Position numbers and translations under genes: made by a program. Below the pieces are notes generated by a model that saw nothing but the letters and a program-made list of their open reading frames with translations, made no database searches and was not told the DNA's origin. DNA of 64,000 nucleotides, from contig NC_088295.1 of NCBI RefSeq assembly GCF_032854445.1, positions 42,769,385 to 42,833,384 of the forward strand, in the 5' to 3' direction. The stretch comes from Liolophura sinensis (lineage: Eukaryota; Mollusca; Polyplacophora; Chitonida; Chitonidae). The stretch's first letter is position 1. The number at the start of each line of letters is the position of its first letter. Below, one piece after another: positions 13,057 through 33,530 of this stretch.

Positions 13057-14126
13057 AGAGTACATACAAAATGTGTACATGTAGTTACTGGATATCAACT
13101 CTAGTGGTCCATCTTTTGTTGTTAAGTGATACAATGACAAAATCCAGCTTAGACGGAGACCTCGACATTTATTATTTTTATTTGATATTCTCTTTCATGT
13201 GCTAATATAGTAGCTGCACAGGTACTTTGAACTGAATCACAACATGATGTGCATGGGGCGGACGAGGGGGGAGAACTCTCGTTCACCGTAGCCTGTCGCC
13301 CTCCTGCCAGGAGTAGAAATTATTGCACATGTATACAGCTGAGCAGATCGCCAACATGTCTGCGTCATTTTCAGTCCGGCATAAACTTCTTCGGCAGGTG
13401 AATGCAGCTAATGTCATAACACCTGCATGAGTTCGAGAGTGGAGACACAAAGAAAATGTACCATTTACAGCCATTTTCATAATGAAAACATCTGTGGCTA
13501 GGAGAAAAATTACGTAGTTGTTGCCCAAATAATTGAGCTGTTGAACAACAACAACATCAGTCAACACCCTTGTGACTGTTTTTCAGTTAATTTTTTATTA
13601 TTGATCCAGACTTAAATAGTAACAAAAATTTAAATGGCAGTTATCAAAACTGATTCCTAGCCTAACTGCTTCAGTCGGAACTGTATAGCTAATTTACTTG
13701 CTTAAATTATACAGTAATCCCTTTGACAGTGGCTATTCAATGTGACCTTTGTTGAACTTGTGAAAATGTTATTAGATAAAATTTGACCAGTGTTACTAAG
13801 AAGGTTAGCATTTCATTATAACTGTAGAGATTACATTATTATATTGTATTAGGAAATATCGCCAAGAAAAAGATCCATTGACAATTCTTCAAATCTTCAT
13901 ACTGGTGCTGCATGTTGCATGTCTCATCCTATACTATAATGTGTAAGAAATGGAACATTGAACCAAGACTGTGAGATGTTAATACCTTTCTTTCCTAGTC
14001 ATACACTTTGGAACAAGTGCTCTAATATGATTCATTTAAACTTCACAATAGTTTTTGACTTATGCTTTTGTTCTTTATGTTATGAATTAGTGTTGATACA
14101 AATGTCTCTCGCTTGTTGATGACTAA
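13057..14126. other. Non-coding stretch upstream of ACAT1
   Basis: Should hold or lie near the ACAT1 promoter and first exon, but no ATG with a good phase-0 donor stands out. Confidence 0.35.
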
Positions 14127-14205
14127 TTTGGTGGCCTAATGGTTAGAAAGTATGCCTCGAGGCCAGGAGACCTGGGATCAAACCTGGATCGAGTCATACC
14201 AAAAA
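14127..14205 (+). mobile_element. tRNA-like repeat (SINE head)
   Basis: ggtggcctaatggttagaaa resembles an A box and gggatcaaacctggatcg a B-box region; followed by ata/cata simple repeat. Probably the head of another SINE family. Confidence 0.4.
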
Positions 14206-14268
14206 CCCTAAGCCTACATACATACATACATACTCATATAAGTATATACATACATACATACACTTGTT

Positions 14269-14472
14269 AAGAGGGCCTCTGTGGCTCAGTTGGTTAGCAC
14301 GCTAGCGCAGAGTAATGACCCAGGAGCCTCTCACCAATGTGGTCGCTTTGAGTTCAAGTCCAGGTCATGCTGGCTTCCTCTCCAGCGGTACATAGGAAGG
14401 TCTGGCAGCAATCTGCAGATGGTCGTGGGATTCCCCGGGGCTCTGCCAATCACCAATCAAATAAATAAATAA
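14269..14472 (+). mobile_element. SINE family A, internally deleted, with 13-bp TSD
   Basis: The tRNA-like head (ctctgtggctcagttggtt) is intact. The region between gctctgcc and aatcaccaatc is deleted, removing the usual aatattcttgag segment. Flanked by acatacacttgtt at 14256-14268 and 14473-14485. It ends just 52 bases before the first ACAT1 exon seen. Confidence 0.88.
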
Positions 14473-14524
14473 ACATACACTTGTTGATATTTGTATGTTC
14501 AGTTCTTATCTTCTCATTTCACAG

Positions 14525-21522
<6,998 letters not shown>

Positions 21523-22664
21523 CCCTGTACCCCTTAAATTTCCAAGGCACAATAGGCTGGTGCCTATGCATACAGTAACATATCACTATGACATGTGCAT
21601 TATCTGTGAAATACTAAACAGTATACTGTGATACCTGAGTGAGTCATTGATTGATTTATTGATGGATTGGGTATGGTTCACTTTGGTTGAATATAGAAAA
21701 CTTATGTTTAGACTGAAGAGAACAGATTAAAATTCAGTTTTAACTTTTTTTAAATCTGGATTTTTATCAGTCTAGCCATAAGCATACTGACTTACTGTGA
21801 AATTATTTTAGCCCACAAGAAAGCCAGTAAACAACATGTCATTTGCAAAGCCAGAAACTCTATAATAATTTTGTAAAATTTGTTCCTATGCATACATATA
21901 GTTGTATGTAAGTCAAAGTCTGATCTCACTGTACACTGGGTTAATGAAAAAGTGTACCTAATGCACTGTTACATTATCATTAGTGAAGCCATCTTGCCTC
22001 AGGGTATATGTATGTTATTTGTGCCATTACCAACATGACACATCTGTTGGACGGTCCGCCAGCAACCTGCAGATGGTCGTGGGTTTCCTCTGTGCTCGGC
22101 CATATAGGTGAAATATTCTTGAGTACAGCATAAAACACCAATCAAGTAAATAGATCAAATCCTAGTCTAATTGTGTCACCAGTGAAAATTAAATGAGGTA
22201 GAGCCAGAGCAGTGACCTGTGGGTGGCCTAAAAGTGCCAATAATGTGACATAGTGCTATATTGAAGTTGAATGTGTGAAGTACATATGAGATCCATGATG
22301 TTTCAACTAATCCATTCTTTTATCTTGTTCTGTTGAGATCTGATAACTGTTTTTTGCACTGGACCATTTTAGAAGTAAATGTTGGTAGCTTGTTTGTTAT
22401 GGATTTTTTTTTTTTTGACAATATTCTCTATCTTCAGGGAATTCCCTTATGTTGTTTTAGGGCTGTTCAGTTCTGCAGGAGAGGAATGCCTATACAGATA
22501 TGCACAGATCTGTTATTGTTATCTTGGGGACATTTTGAATAAGTGTAGATGAAGGACAGATGTGTTGAATGAAGACAATTACACTTTTTGGCTGACCAAA
22601 TTTGTTTTGTTTCATGATGTTGGTTTAAGTATATTCAAGTAAAGCATATATGAAGTAAAATAAA
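21523..22664 (+). other. Likely 3' UTR of ACAT1 with poly(A) signal
   Basis: AT-rich sequence after the stop codon with no gene. A canonical aataaa lies at 22659-22664; further ones at 23525-23530 and near 23567 could serve longer transcripts. A SINE tail fragment (22050-22152) lies within it. The UTR end is inferred. Confidence 0.45.
22050..22152 (+). mobile_element. SINE family A fragment in ACAT1 3' region
   Basis: Body and tail fragment (gcagatggtcgtgggtttcc, then aatattcttgag, then accaatcaagtaaa), diverged, no head. Confidence 0.75.
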
Positions 22665-23391
22665 CTTTTATAAATACAGTGCCCTTCCCAAATTATCCCT
22701 TAAAGTGAAAATCTCTGCGGCTCTGTTAAACTTTTTGTGGGGCAATGATTGGTAGAGAGATCTGGTGTGACCGTTTGTTCGTGGAAGGATCCTTGTCTTC
22801 CGCATTAAGTGACACATTGGATAGTTTGTCAGTAAGTTGCCAAAGGTGGGCAGTTTATTTCAAGTACCCCATCTTCCTCCACCATCTGACCTCCATTGCA
22901 TAAGGTAAAAATTCTTAACTATGGTGTTAAACAACAATGATAATCATCAGTTTCTAGAGGAACAGGTTTTCTTATCCATGAATGGGGTGTTAAATTCATG
23001 TCAGGTTACACATTTCACACAAAAACTCACAAAAACACAGGGAATTGTGCACACAAAACTGTTATTATTTTGGTTTTCCATTACAACATATTTAATTTCC
23101 TTAGATATTTGTGCCATGATTGTTGTTATCACAGTGTTGGGGTTTGCTACAAAAACTGTAAACGTAGTACAGTAATGTGGATTTTCCAAACTTTATTCTG
23201 CATATAACATCATAATTTACTTCAATTTAGATATATTATTATAAGAATTGGGTTTGGTTTGTGTATGTGTTTCCAATGTTTGTAATGTATTTAATTGGAA
23301 CTTCAGCATTTCTGTTTTATGTTCAGTGATGTGAAAGAAAATATTACTGATATGCTACATGAAACTGAGTGTATAGAGTTAGAACATGGCA

Positions 23392-23393
<2 letters not shown>

Positions 23394-23432
<39 letters not shown>
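23394..23432 (+). repeat. (GT)n microsatellite
   Basis: About 18 gt units downstream of ACAT1. Confidence 0.95.
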
Positions 23433-23435
<3 letters not shown>

Positions 23436-23659
23436 GGAAACAACCATTCACAACTGGAGAAATGAGCTGCATTCTGTAGTCATCAGATCAAAGGTTAATC
23501 CATAAATAATAATATCTGATTAAAAATAAACCTGCTGTATCATATTCCAAAAGGAAATGTTATGAACAAATAAATGCAGTAAAATCCTATATAATTTGTA
23601 TTCCTGTGCTCTTAATTGTTATGTGGCCATATGGTTGGCTGAGTTGGAATTCAGTTGTG

Positions 23660-23965
23660 GTAGGAAGTTGGGACAGTGGTTTCCTCCTTTGTCTTCTTCC
23701 TTCTATACATCAGGTTTCCTCTATGGTTTTTCCTGTGTTCAGTTTCCCATGCAGGAAGAGGTTGGTTGTTTTGTCTGTCCTATCGTGTATGGTTTTATCT
23801 GTCCTAACTTGTGTGGTTGCCTCCACCATATCTGGTTTCCTCACCATGTCTGGTTTCCTCCGGATGTCTGATTACTTTCTTTGTCTTGACTTCCACCTCT
23901 TTCTGTAACTCCTTTGTGTATTTTTCTCCTCTCTGTGTTTTCCTCGCCCATTTGATTTCGTCCAC
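23660..23965 (+). repeat. Degenerate pyrimidine-rich tandem repeat
   Basis: Imperfect repeats of gtctggtttcctcc-type text about 20 bases long, best seen at 23830-23870. Overlapping open frames are Phe/Leu/Ser-rich by-products. Confidence 0.4.
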
Positions 23966-24916
23966 CAGACAATCTCAAACCTGTATCCTATACATAAAAT
24001 ATTACTTAAATATTATTTTAAGTGCTACATGAACCACTATTCAAATAAATAAATACCCCTGTACTACAGTGCAATTTTTGATTAATCAGTTTAAAGCGAT
24101 TGAATGTATCGTTTGATATAACCTGACAATTATATCATGGAACACTGTCTAGCGCTATGTCGTGTTCTTCATCATAGCCTATGTACGTGTACTTTTACAA
24201 AAATGAGGGTTTTATAAGGGAGTCTCGGTAGTTAATATTTTAGACAGATAATCCGGACAAATTGTAGTTGCTATTGTAGACGTGAAACTGACAAGTCGAA
24301 ATGCACCTAACCATATTCACGTGATAGGATGTCCTGCAAAAAGTCTGCATGGTAGTGGTTTGGACGTTTATCATGACACGTGGTGAACAGCCTGTGTTCC
24401 TTATTCACCCACATGTATCTAATGATATCGCATCTTCGTTTAATCAAGCTAGCGATGTCCGACATCATCGTGATTACGAAGGCCTATAGCAGGTATCAAC
24501 CTTGCTGACAGGAAGATGTTATATCGTGTTTTTCCAGAAATTTAAAGGCGAGCTGCAATATTCCCAACTTCTTGTTAAATGTAATATGTTATATACATAA
24601 ATGATCAAAGGCCTCCGTTATACACATATTGTGGATTTCAAACACGTGATGACAGTGGAGTTACGTATATAAAGGACTGGCATGTCAAACATAAATTCAT
24701 CGTAGACGTCAACTTCTCTTGATTCCCCAAAAGATCTGCAACGGATTTGCATGGAAAATTACATATAATTTGGAGATACAAAGAAAGACCTTTTCTAAAA
24801 AATAAATCACCTGCAAAATTAAATGAAGTATTAACTCTGAGGGAATAGTTCAAATGTAATCCTATATATTTACGAAAACAAAATCAAAAGAATTGTGACA
24901 ATACATCTACGCTTTT

Positions 24917-25243
24917 GAGTGAGTGTGTGTGTGCTTGGGGTTTAACGTCGTACTGCTCGTACAATTTTTCCGTCATATGACGAAGAAGGAGTCCTTAGAG
25001 TGCATGTTATGTGGCTCCTTGTTGTATGACGGATTTCCACCGCTCTTTTATCTAGTGCTGCTTCACTAAGACGATTTACCGAAGGCAAGTAAGTCGCCCC
25101 GCCCGAGCCATTATACTGATACGGGTCAACCAATCGGTGCACTGTACCCTTAATGCTGAACGCTAAACGAGGAGTTACAACCTCCTCTTTAAGGTCTTAT
25201 CTATTGGCCCTGGATCTACCGCCTCCAGCTCTACCAACTTCTA
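24917..25243 (-). mobile_element. SINE family B, nearly full length
   Basis: Minus-strand copy starting at the (gagt)n and cttggggtttaacgtcgt end, through accgctcttttatctagtgc, to a decayed head near ctctaccaact. Confidence 0.85.
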
Positions 25244-28200
25244 CGATTTTGAATGGCACCAAGAGGGAATGCGTTTATTACACATATTGTACCTCGCAGG
25301 TACAATGGTGTAGGTTGTACATACTGTTACATCAACTATCGGAGGCAAATTTAACAATGTGGTGAAAAAAAAAAAAAAAAGATCGAACGATAACGTAAAG
25401 GTCATACATTGTCAAATGATCGAAATACAATGTGTGTAGGAAGTCCAACATTTGCACTTAAAGGGCTAACAAAGCGTAGATATCAAACAACAGTGTAATT
25501 AATACAATACCGTGTGAAAATGTTCAAAACAAAAAAAAAAACAAAAAAAAAAAAAAACGAAAAAGAGCAATATAAAAGCTATTGTAGATTGTAGTTAATT
25601 AAAATCAGCAAATAGAATAACACAAAAGATAACAAGCGAATGGAGCAGTTATACAGTCCGTGAAGACATTTCGCGCTCCATTAAGAGGCAGATATAAGTA
25701 TAGTGACACTAAAACTGCATGGCATCATGCTAGACGTGACATTAATATCCTCAGGCTATCAATCCATTAATTGACTGGCTAAGTAACTGAACGTCCACAA
25801 AAAAGGTAACGTTTATAGGCCTACAGACTGCACAAAATGTTGACATACATGAACATATGCATCCGTCGTATAAGTGAAAAACTCTTGAGTACAACCTTAA
25901 ACATCAATCAGTTGAAAATGATGTCTATCAGAGAACTGAGAAGCTTGTACCACCCATACTCACGCAGAAAAGTATACTGAATTTACTTATGACAAGGCAT
26001 GTCATGAACTTTTCAGGATTTGAAGGGGAAAATGCGGTCCATATCAAACGAACGGCTAAAGATGCTATATTTGAAATTGTAAAACACATACACCCCTTTC
26101 GGGTTAAAAAGAACACTTCCAGCCCATGCAGTGTAAAGATATATTATGTAAAAGTTGGAAGACTTTAAATCAAACTCCCCGCAGAAAAGAAAAATTAACT
26201 CCGAATACGTGAAAACTGTAGAGGTTTTCTACCCAATATGTGCATGCTTTTGCGTATATACATACATACATACAGTTATATTGATAGCAATCTGCATGGA
26301 GTTACAACTCATATGATCGAACACATAAACTAATACCATAAATAAATTCAAAATTCCAAAATTCCGTGTTATTCTCTTTTTCAACGTATTTGTTTTTGGA
26401 TAACATTGCTTTCCTTTGCTAGAAACGTGTTGAATGAAATAGGTTAAAGTTCATATTACAAATATATAGGTTTATACACGTCCGCCTCTCTTTGTTTGTG
26501 ATTTGGGATTGGTTATAATTCGTATAAGTTTTAGCATTTTTGAAATCACCTCTGCAGATTTAAATACCATGCACCTATGCAGACTGTGAAATTAACGTCA
26601 GTGGGATTGGAAGGCTTCACGATAAAACATGTCAACAAGACATTCAAATACAAGGCCGGCGTTACGTAATTCAGACCAAACAGAGTAACCGGCCTTTATT
26701 CTTGAATAAATAGATTTCTTTCTGTATGGAGAATTTTACAAAGAGTGAACCTCTCCTTGACAAAAGCCGTATTTATAGAACTTATAGATGTACAGTTATT
26801 ACAATATAAAGATCAAGTACCAACACTGTCCTTCTCCATTATAACCCACGTGTACGAGGTTACGGATCGTTGAACATAGCGTAGCACTTCCACATATGTG
26901 TATGTTCAACGTTGGGCTTTTTCGCTGGGTTTATATATACCAGCTGTATATTAATTCACGCATGCAAGCGGAGATCAGTGGCCAAAAATACTTCCATGTG
27001 TCATATGTACCCATGACCATTATATTCAATAAAATCAAAAATTATTCACATGCATATTTTGTTGAGATTTATACAGCCTTGTCCATGCATTTCGCATCCA
27101 GTGTCAATGAATATCATACCATATCGAAACCAGTTGTTCATTTTCTTAACTGTCTCCATATTTATCATCCACATAGTCAAAATATATATCACTATATACA
27201 TTCAAACAAACTTTGCATTTATTGCCTGGAACACGAACTTTTAATTTATTTTCTTCATAGCATTGATAAGCTCCTTCTTAATCCCTCAAATTCTATACCC
27301 TTCTCTCGACATCATTAGAAAGTGAAATAAATAGACACATGAATTATTTTTACATGCACCGTAAATCTGAACGTGTTCGAGTGCTGGATCGAGTGTTCTA
27401 AAACCTTAAGTGATAAATTTAAATTAGATAGCGTACTATTGTGTACAGTAATCGTATTGTGGGAAAGACGATACACACTGTGTCGAGCTGTAAGCACGCT
27501 GATAACAGTATTGAGATGTACGCATGCCGAACGAGAAGTTACTTCCGATTGCTTATTGATGTTCATCTCTTGGATTATCCCCTACTTATGCGACACTTAT
27601 GCATCTCCGGGAGAATACACCGGAAGGGGTAATAAAAGAATCTTCAATGGGCTTTTGTAAGCACTTCCTGTGCAACACGTGCACGTTACATGTAAATGTG
27701 CACGTTTACCTACACGTATACACGCCCAGGCAGCAGTGTGCGGGATTAACATTTTGTGGCTGCACACATGATCGATGGGAGTGGGTTGATGATTTCTCAC
27801 CGAGACGGTAAACGATTGGCTAGAGGGGTGGCTGGTTGACTTATAGATATAGTGATTGACGGATTTGATTATAAACCTCATAAGCTTATGCTGGCCTATA
27901 CTGTGATGAATTACTGTTGGGTATCACATGCATGTACTCTGAATGCACCCACGTGTACTTGGATTGTGAATTGATTGATTTTCCCCACACATAAGCTGAT
28001 TGCCTGGTTGAACGGCTGGCTGACTGATCAAATGAATGATTGTTTCATTAGCGAATTGATTGATGATTTTGTACAGATTTTCACACAGTGTGAAAATGAT
28101 GGAACAGTCGCGCGTGTCTGCGTCTCTTCTTTTATTTATTTATTTATTTTTTTTAATCGTGGATGCGAATAATATCCCGTCACAAACTATTAATTACTTA

Positions 28201-28439
28201 GATATGTTCACGTCTGATGGCAAAAAGTTAAAAGTGTCATTCATCACTGCTGACTGAGTGAATTACAGACATAATAACTGGTCCGTATAAAGTGTACAAA
28301 TCACACGAACGTCTCTGGCTTTATAGTACGTGTGCTTTGCCAGCACATCGTCTTTTGATGTAATTTATAGTGAGGCCTTAGTTTTGAAGTTCTTTTGTTT
28401 GATGAAGAAAACTCTCGGCAAATGTTCGTACTAAGTCAT
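25244..28439. other. Non-coding stretch
   Basis: A-rich runs near 25370 and 25535, (cata)n near 26260 and (ttta)n near 28135. The 140-codon frame at 26896-27318 is AT-rich and matches no family I know; judged chance. Confidence 0.45.
25860..25915 (+). mobile_element. SINE family A tail remnant
   Basis: Short tail only (cgtcgtataagtgaaa, then ctcttgagtac, then catcaatcag). Confidence 0.5.
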
Positions 28440-28969
28440 AGCACATGGCTCCTGTAGTCGCTAAATTTGGACTCCCGGTCAAACTCTACACCTTTAGCTG
28501 TTGCTCTGAAACTGTTGAAGCAAAAGCAGGGACAGTGGCATTCGCTCTCACACACGACACTTGGAGCCGTGCCAATTGCCGAACTCTGGTACGTCACTCC
28601 AAAGCGTTGTGACACGCCAGTGCGTTCAGGTGTTGGCTTACCTGGCACAGGCAAGAAACTCACTGAGATTTTTACAGGACGCTTTTTACCTGGCGTTGAG
28701 AGAGCTCTGTTAAATCAACCAAGTTATATACGAACGACATCGCGGACGTTTACTGAACCCACAGAGTGATGTGTGTGGGTGAAGAGTGATACCAATTCTA
28801 ACTGAGTGGAAATTTACAGTTGTGTGTGTTTCGTTTTGGCCCGCGGGGGACTGAGTACGGTGTGTGACGGATCGAGGGACCCCGGCCTGGGTCAGGCGGG
28901 CATGGACCGGAGGGAGTACGGGCACTAAAAACACCCGGCCTGCCACACGGCTTGCGTAGAACATGGCGC
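28440..28969 (+). promoter_or_regulatory. CpG-bearing block ending in ATG-GCG-C|gtaagt, possible promoter/first exon
   Basis: About 28440-29200 is richer in GC and CpG than its surroundings (for example around 28840-28970). It holds ATG at 28963 followed after seven bases by a strong gtaagt donor at 28970. This looks like a first exon, but no partner exon is certain. Overlapping short frames on both strands match nothing I know. Treat as a candidate only. Confidence 0.22.
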
Positions 28970-29849
28970 GTAAGTATCCAAACTAATTCGATTTCTTTCT
29001 CAGTGAACTTCACAGCGAAATCAAACTTGCTCATGGCAGACCACGTGTTTATATATGGGATGGTCAGTGGCAAAGAATAGGCGGGGGCTATGTCAGAGTG
29101 ACATTTAGGTGGGAGTTCATTACCGAATATCTTGATTACCGTAGTTGGTGATATGTCACTCAAACAGCACTGCACAGCGTGATCATGTAGGCCAAACACA
29201 CTGCGGACACTAACACCTGTTTTTTGACATGTATATATTCATAACATGTTAAGGTGTCATATATCCGATTAATGGACATCAGTAAGCTTTACTTGTATCC
29301 CGATACTATACTTGAGTTAGTTGACCTGTATAGAGAGTATAGGCCTATGGCCTTATTGCATTTGTTTATTTTCATTATTCATTATTTCTTTGATTTTTGG
29401 CTTTTACTTGTTGTTGCGCCTTTTTTTTTCATAACAAGCAAGTCAATTGTAAAAGTTGTGGGCTTGAGGTGTTGGGTAGCAATGTAAAGGATAGGTACAC
29501 ATAATTAAGGTGTATATATATACATAAATGCGTATGTGTTAATGTAGATGCATGCGGTATATGATGAGTGCTAATACTGTCAAGTTACTCAATTACTGTG
29601 GTATTAAGACATATGATTGTGTGCCCTGCCGGGGTCAGCACAAGGACGTGCAAACAGGTTTACATTGATGGGGTAATTATGTCACAATCAGCTTTGTCAA
29701 ATTTTCTTTTTTTAAAACTTTTTAATTACACTGTATGAAGAAGTTCGGCAAATTCCTGGGCTAGGCCGCTAGATGTGGTCTTTAAAGGATGGGGATGTAG
29801 GCAAGAGAGAGTAATAAATAGTTTTGTAATCTTGTTATTGTGAGATGCT

Positions 29850-30040
29850 CATTAAAATGTGAATTCAAGTCCTTTTCGTGCTGGCTTCCCCTCCAGCCAT
29901 ATGTGGGAGGGTCTGCCTGCAACCTACGGATGGTCGCAGGTTTTCCCCAGGTTCTGTTCAGTTCCTCTAACCATAATCCTGGCCACCATTGTATAAGTGA
30001 AATATTTTTGAGTACGGCATAAAATGGCAATCAAATTAAA
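29850..30040 (+). mobile_element. SINE family A, 5'-truncated
   Basis: Body from gaattcaagtcc through the tail gtataagtgaaatatttttg and gcaatcaaatta; head absent. Confidence 0.78.
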
Positions 30041-30490
30041 ACCCATTAAAATGCGTGGTCAGTAAGCATTTAAATTGTTAAAAATCCAGTGTTCTGAAGT
30101 TTAGGTTGCAGCCATTACTTGTTGTTGATCCACTTCTCAGATGTATATTGAGAAAAACGGATTCTTAAATGAACTGACATGATATTTTATATTGATGAAT
30201 ATATAGTAGTGATTTGATAATACAAGTACATGTTTGTACTAATTGATTATGTTTTACCTATACCGATTAATTATTATAGTATCAGAACTTTTAACTGTAC
30301 TGTCCTTATTTGTGATGATAGAGCTTGAAAACCACCAGTCTGTCTTTTGTTATATTTTAATGGACATTTGGAATATCAAACACATTTGACATTTAACTAC
30401 GCAAACAGCACAACTTTCTTCCTGGAATAGAAAAGAGCCTGTGTAGATATCAACTGTGCATTTTTACATAGATGATATGCGTACCTGTAT

Positions 30491-30748
30491 ATTTATTTAT
30501 TTATTTGATTGGTGTTTTACGCCATACTCAAGAATATTTCACTTATGTGACGGTGCCAGCATTATGATGGGAGGAAACAGGGCACAGTCCAGAAGAAACC
30601 CCTGACCATCAGCAGGTTGCTGACAGACCTTCTCATGTACGTCTGGAGAGGAAGCCAGCTGGTTTTGAACTCACAGCGGCTGCATTGGTGAGAGGCTTCT
30701 GGGTCATTATGCTGCGCTAGCGCACTAACAAACTGAGCCACGGAGGCC
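30491..30748 (-). mobile_element. SINE family A, full length
   Basis: Minus-strand copy with tail, body and complete tRNA-like head ending in cctccgtggctcagtttgtt. Flanks acctgtatatttat and ccctgtacgtttat look like a decayed target-site duplication. Confidence 0.82.
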
Positions 30749-31559
30749 ACCCTGTACGTTTATAGTTTCATTGCTAGTCACTTTGGCGTGTAATATTTTA
30801 ATAATCACTGTTAAGTTGTAACTGATAGTAGTTCTTGTATCGTCACAGTATTTGTTAAGCTTGATGTCCTGGCATGGTAGATAATATGCTTCAGTGACAT
30901 TATTGAGATTATGTGACTAGTGAGCTAATGGGCTACAAAACTCACGAATTATTAAGTTAAGATTCAGCCTAAGCCATGTCCACATCAGTAACAGTTAGAA
31001 AATGTTACAGGAGTTTTTCATAGCAGTTAACTGTTTTACGAAAGCACCCCTATACAAGTCCATGTCAACTAGAAAGCATGTATTAAGTATGATATGCACA
31101 AATGATTCTCCCCAGAACTGGTTTAGATCGTGGGTTTAATGCACTCTATGTGACACTTAATACCATAAAGCCTCCATGATTGGTGTGACAAAACAGTTTT
31201 CCTGACTTTTGTGACGCCTCCAACCACGAAAAGTCTGATGTCGAGAGTAAATGGACATGAATTTCCAGGGTGATAATTTTATTGGGTAGGATGACCTTAA
31301 AGCAGTCAGGCAGGGAGCACATGGTAGACCTGGCCTTTGTGATGTACACTGTACCCTTGATCCCACTCACCATTCATTTTGTACACACAAAAAGCTAGAT
31401 ATACTGGCATTTATTGTGATGCTTACTGCATAGAATATCTTTTTTACATAACAGCTCATAATAGTTTTGGAATATAGTGGACCTATGGTTGAGGCTTTTT
31501 GTTCTTATAGAGATGACTTTTCAAATACTTGTCACTCAGACTAGGGTGGCATTTAGGCT

Positions 31560-32395
31560 GCAAACTGATCAGACTGCATAATCTGATTAGGATGGGATTT
31601 AGATGTGTGGATAATCTGATCAGGAAATTATTCAGGATGTAAGTAAGATGAGTGAATAATCTGGACAGGATGTGAGTAAGATGAGTGGATAATCTGATCA
31701 GGATGTGAGTAAGATGAGTGGATAATCTGATCAGGATGTGAGTAAGGTGAGTGGATAATCTGATCAGGATGTGAGTAAGATGAGTGAATAATCTGATCAG
31801 GAAGTGAGTAAAATGAGTGGATAATCTGATCAGGAAGTGAGTAAGATGAGAGGATAATCTGATCAGGATGTGAGTAATATGAGAGGATAATCTGATCAGG
31901 AAGTGAGTAAAATGAGAGGATAATCTGATCAGGATGTGAGTAAAATGAGTGGATAATCTGATCAGGATGTGAGTAAGGTGAGTGGATAATCTGATCAGGA
32001 TGTGAGTAAGGTGAGTGGATAAACTGATCTGGATGGAAGTAAGATGAGTGGATAATCTGATCAGGATGTGAGTAAGATGAGAGGATAATCTGATCAGGAT
32101 GTGAATAAGATGAGTGGATAATCTTATCAGGATGAGAGTAAAATGAGAGGATAATCTGATCAGGATGTGAGTAAGGTGAGTGGATAAACTGATCTGGATG
32201 GAAGTAATATGAGTGGATAATCTGATCAGGATGTGAGTAATATGAGTGGATAATCTGATCAGGATGTGAGTAAGATGAGTGGATAATCTGATCAGGATGT
32301 GAGTAAGATGAGTGGATAATCTTATCAGGATGTGAGTAAGGTGAGTGGATAATCTTATCAGGATGAGAGTAAAATTAGTGGATAATCTGATAATG
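31560..32395 (+). repeat. 33-bp minisatellite
   Basis: About 24 units of core gtgagtaagatgagtggata joined by atctgatcagga. Each unit carries the palindrome tgatca. First units are diverged (from 31560), the rest close to consensus. Confidence 0.92.
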
Positions 32396-32823
32396 TTTCA
32401 GTTATGGGTTTAGCATTTTGAGTGTAGAACTTTCTTTGACAAACTGAATGGACTAACGCTGCCATCCAACCGGCTGAGGTTCATATCGGCAGCATGGGTA
32501 AATACTTCCTCTCCCAAACCAACCAGTGATGTAAGAGGAAATTACACACTGTGGCACAACCACTAATGACACGATTAAGATAACGCACAATGCTGGCAAA
32601 TCATCGTGTTCATGCACATTATGTGGACTGAAGAATTATTCCTGCAATTTCTCTTTTTTTTTTTTGATAGAAGTTTAAACTATTTTAACTTGATGCTAAG
32701 CACTTCTAAGAAGGTGTGCTTGTTTATGTTCTTGTTTATGTTTATCCTGATGGATATTGTGATCTGATAACATTCAGCTTGCATCTTTCTTTGTGGTGAA
32801 ATGGGTGGTGGTGGGGGTGGGGG

Positions 32824-33072
32824 GGGGCTGTGTGGCTTAGGAGAGGTGGGGGTAACAGGCCAGAGCCTCTCATCAGTATTGTCGCTGTGAGTTCAAGCCC
32901 AGTTCATACTGGCTTCCAGTCCGGCTGTAAATGGGAAGGTCTGCCAGCAACCTGTGGATGATCGTGAGTTTGCCCTGGGCTCTGCTCAGTCTCCTCCCAC
33001 CAGATTGCTGGCCACCGTCATATATGGGAAATATTCTTGAGTATGGCGTAAACCAACAGTCAGATAAATAAT
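32824..33072 (+). mobile_element. SINE family A, diverged
   Basis: Head partly lost after a G-rich run (gtggtggggg at about 32810); body (gagttcaagcccagttcata) and tail (aatattcttgagtatggcg) recognisable. Confidence 0.75.
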
Positions 33073-33344
33073 ATTGATTCTGGTGAAATGATCTGTTTTC
33101 CTCAACATATTCCGTCTTGAAACTATTAATTTCTTATTAATGAATAGTGTCTTTCCTAATGACTGCAAGCTCAGTGACATTGATACACCCAATTGTGTGA
33201 TGTTGTGTCATGCATTGTCAGTCTTGACTAACATGGTGCGCTTAATTAATTGTTACCTGGTAACTTTTCTCGCATACTCGTGCTTATATTTTGCAGCTGT
33301 GTATTTGCAGGATATATTTCGGCAGTGACATGAGTAGTCAAAAT

Positions 33345-33530
33345 TAACCACCTCACTGGGGGGATGCTGGAACAGCACAGATTCCCAAGAGGACTCTCAC
33401 CAATGTGATGGTTGTGAGTTCAAGTCCAGCTCATTTGGGGTTCCTCTCCAGTCGTATGTTGGATGGTAGTGGGTTCCGCTACTCATCTTCCTCAATGTTT
33501 AAATTTGGTTCTTCAGTTAAATGAAGGAAA
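33345..33530 (+). mobile_element. SINE family A, strongly decayed
   Basis: Central part (ctctcaccaatgtgatggtt, gagttcaagtccagctca) is clear; tail barely recognisable. An older copy than its neighbours. Confidence 0.5.

Noticed and set aside
26896-27318. 140-codon plus-strand frame
   Set aside because: Rich in His, Tyr and Ile as expected from AT-rich DNA, no motif or splice signal, no family recognised.
28798-29199. 133-codon minus-strand frame
   Set aside because: It spans the CpG-bearing block, where long stop-free frames are expected; the C-terminal half is Pro/Arg-rich by composition and no family is recognised.
31560-32395. Possible CRISPR-like or centromeric satellite array
   Set aside because: No spacers; too short and isolated for a centromere; an ordinary minisatellite.
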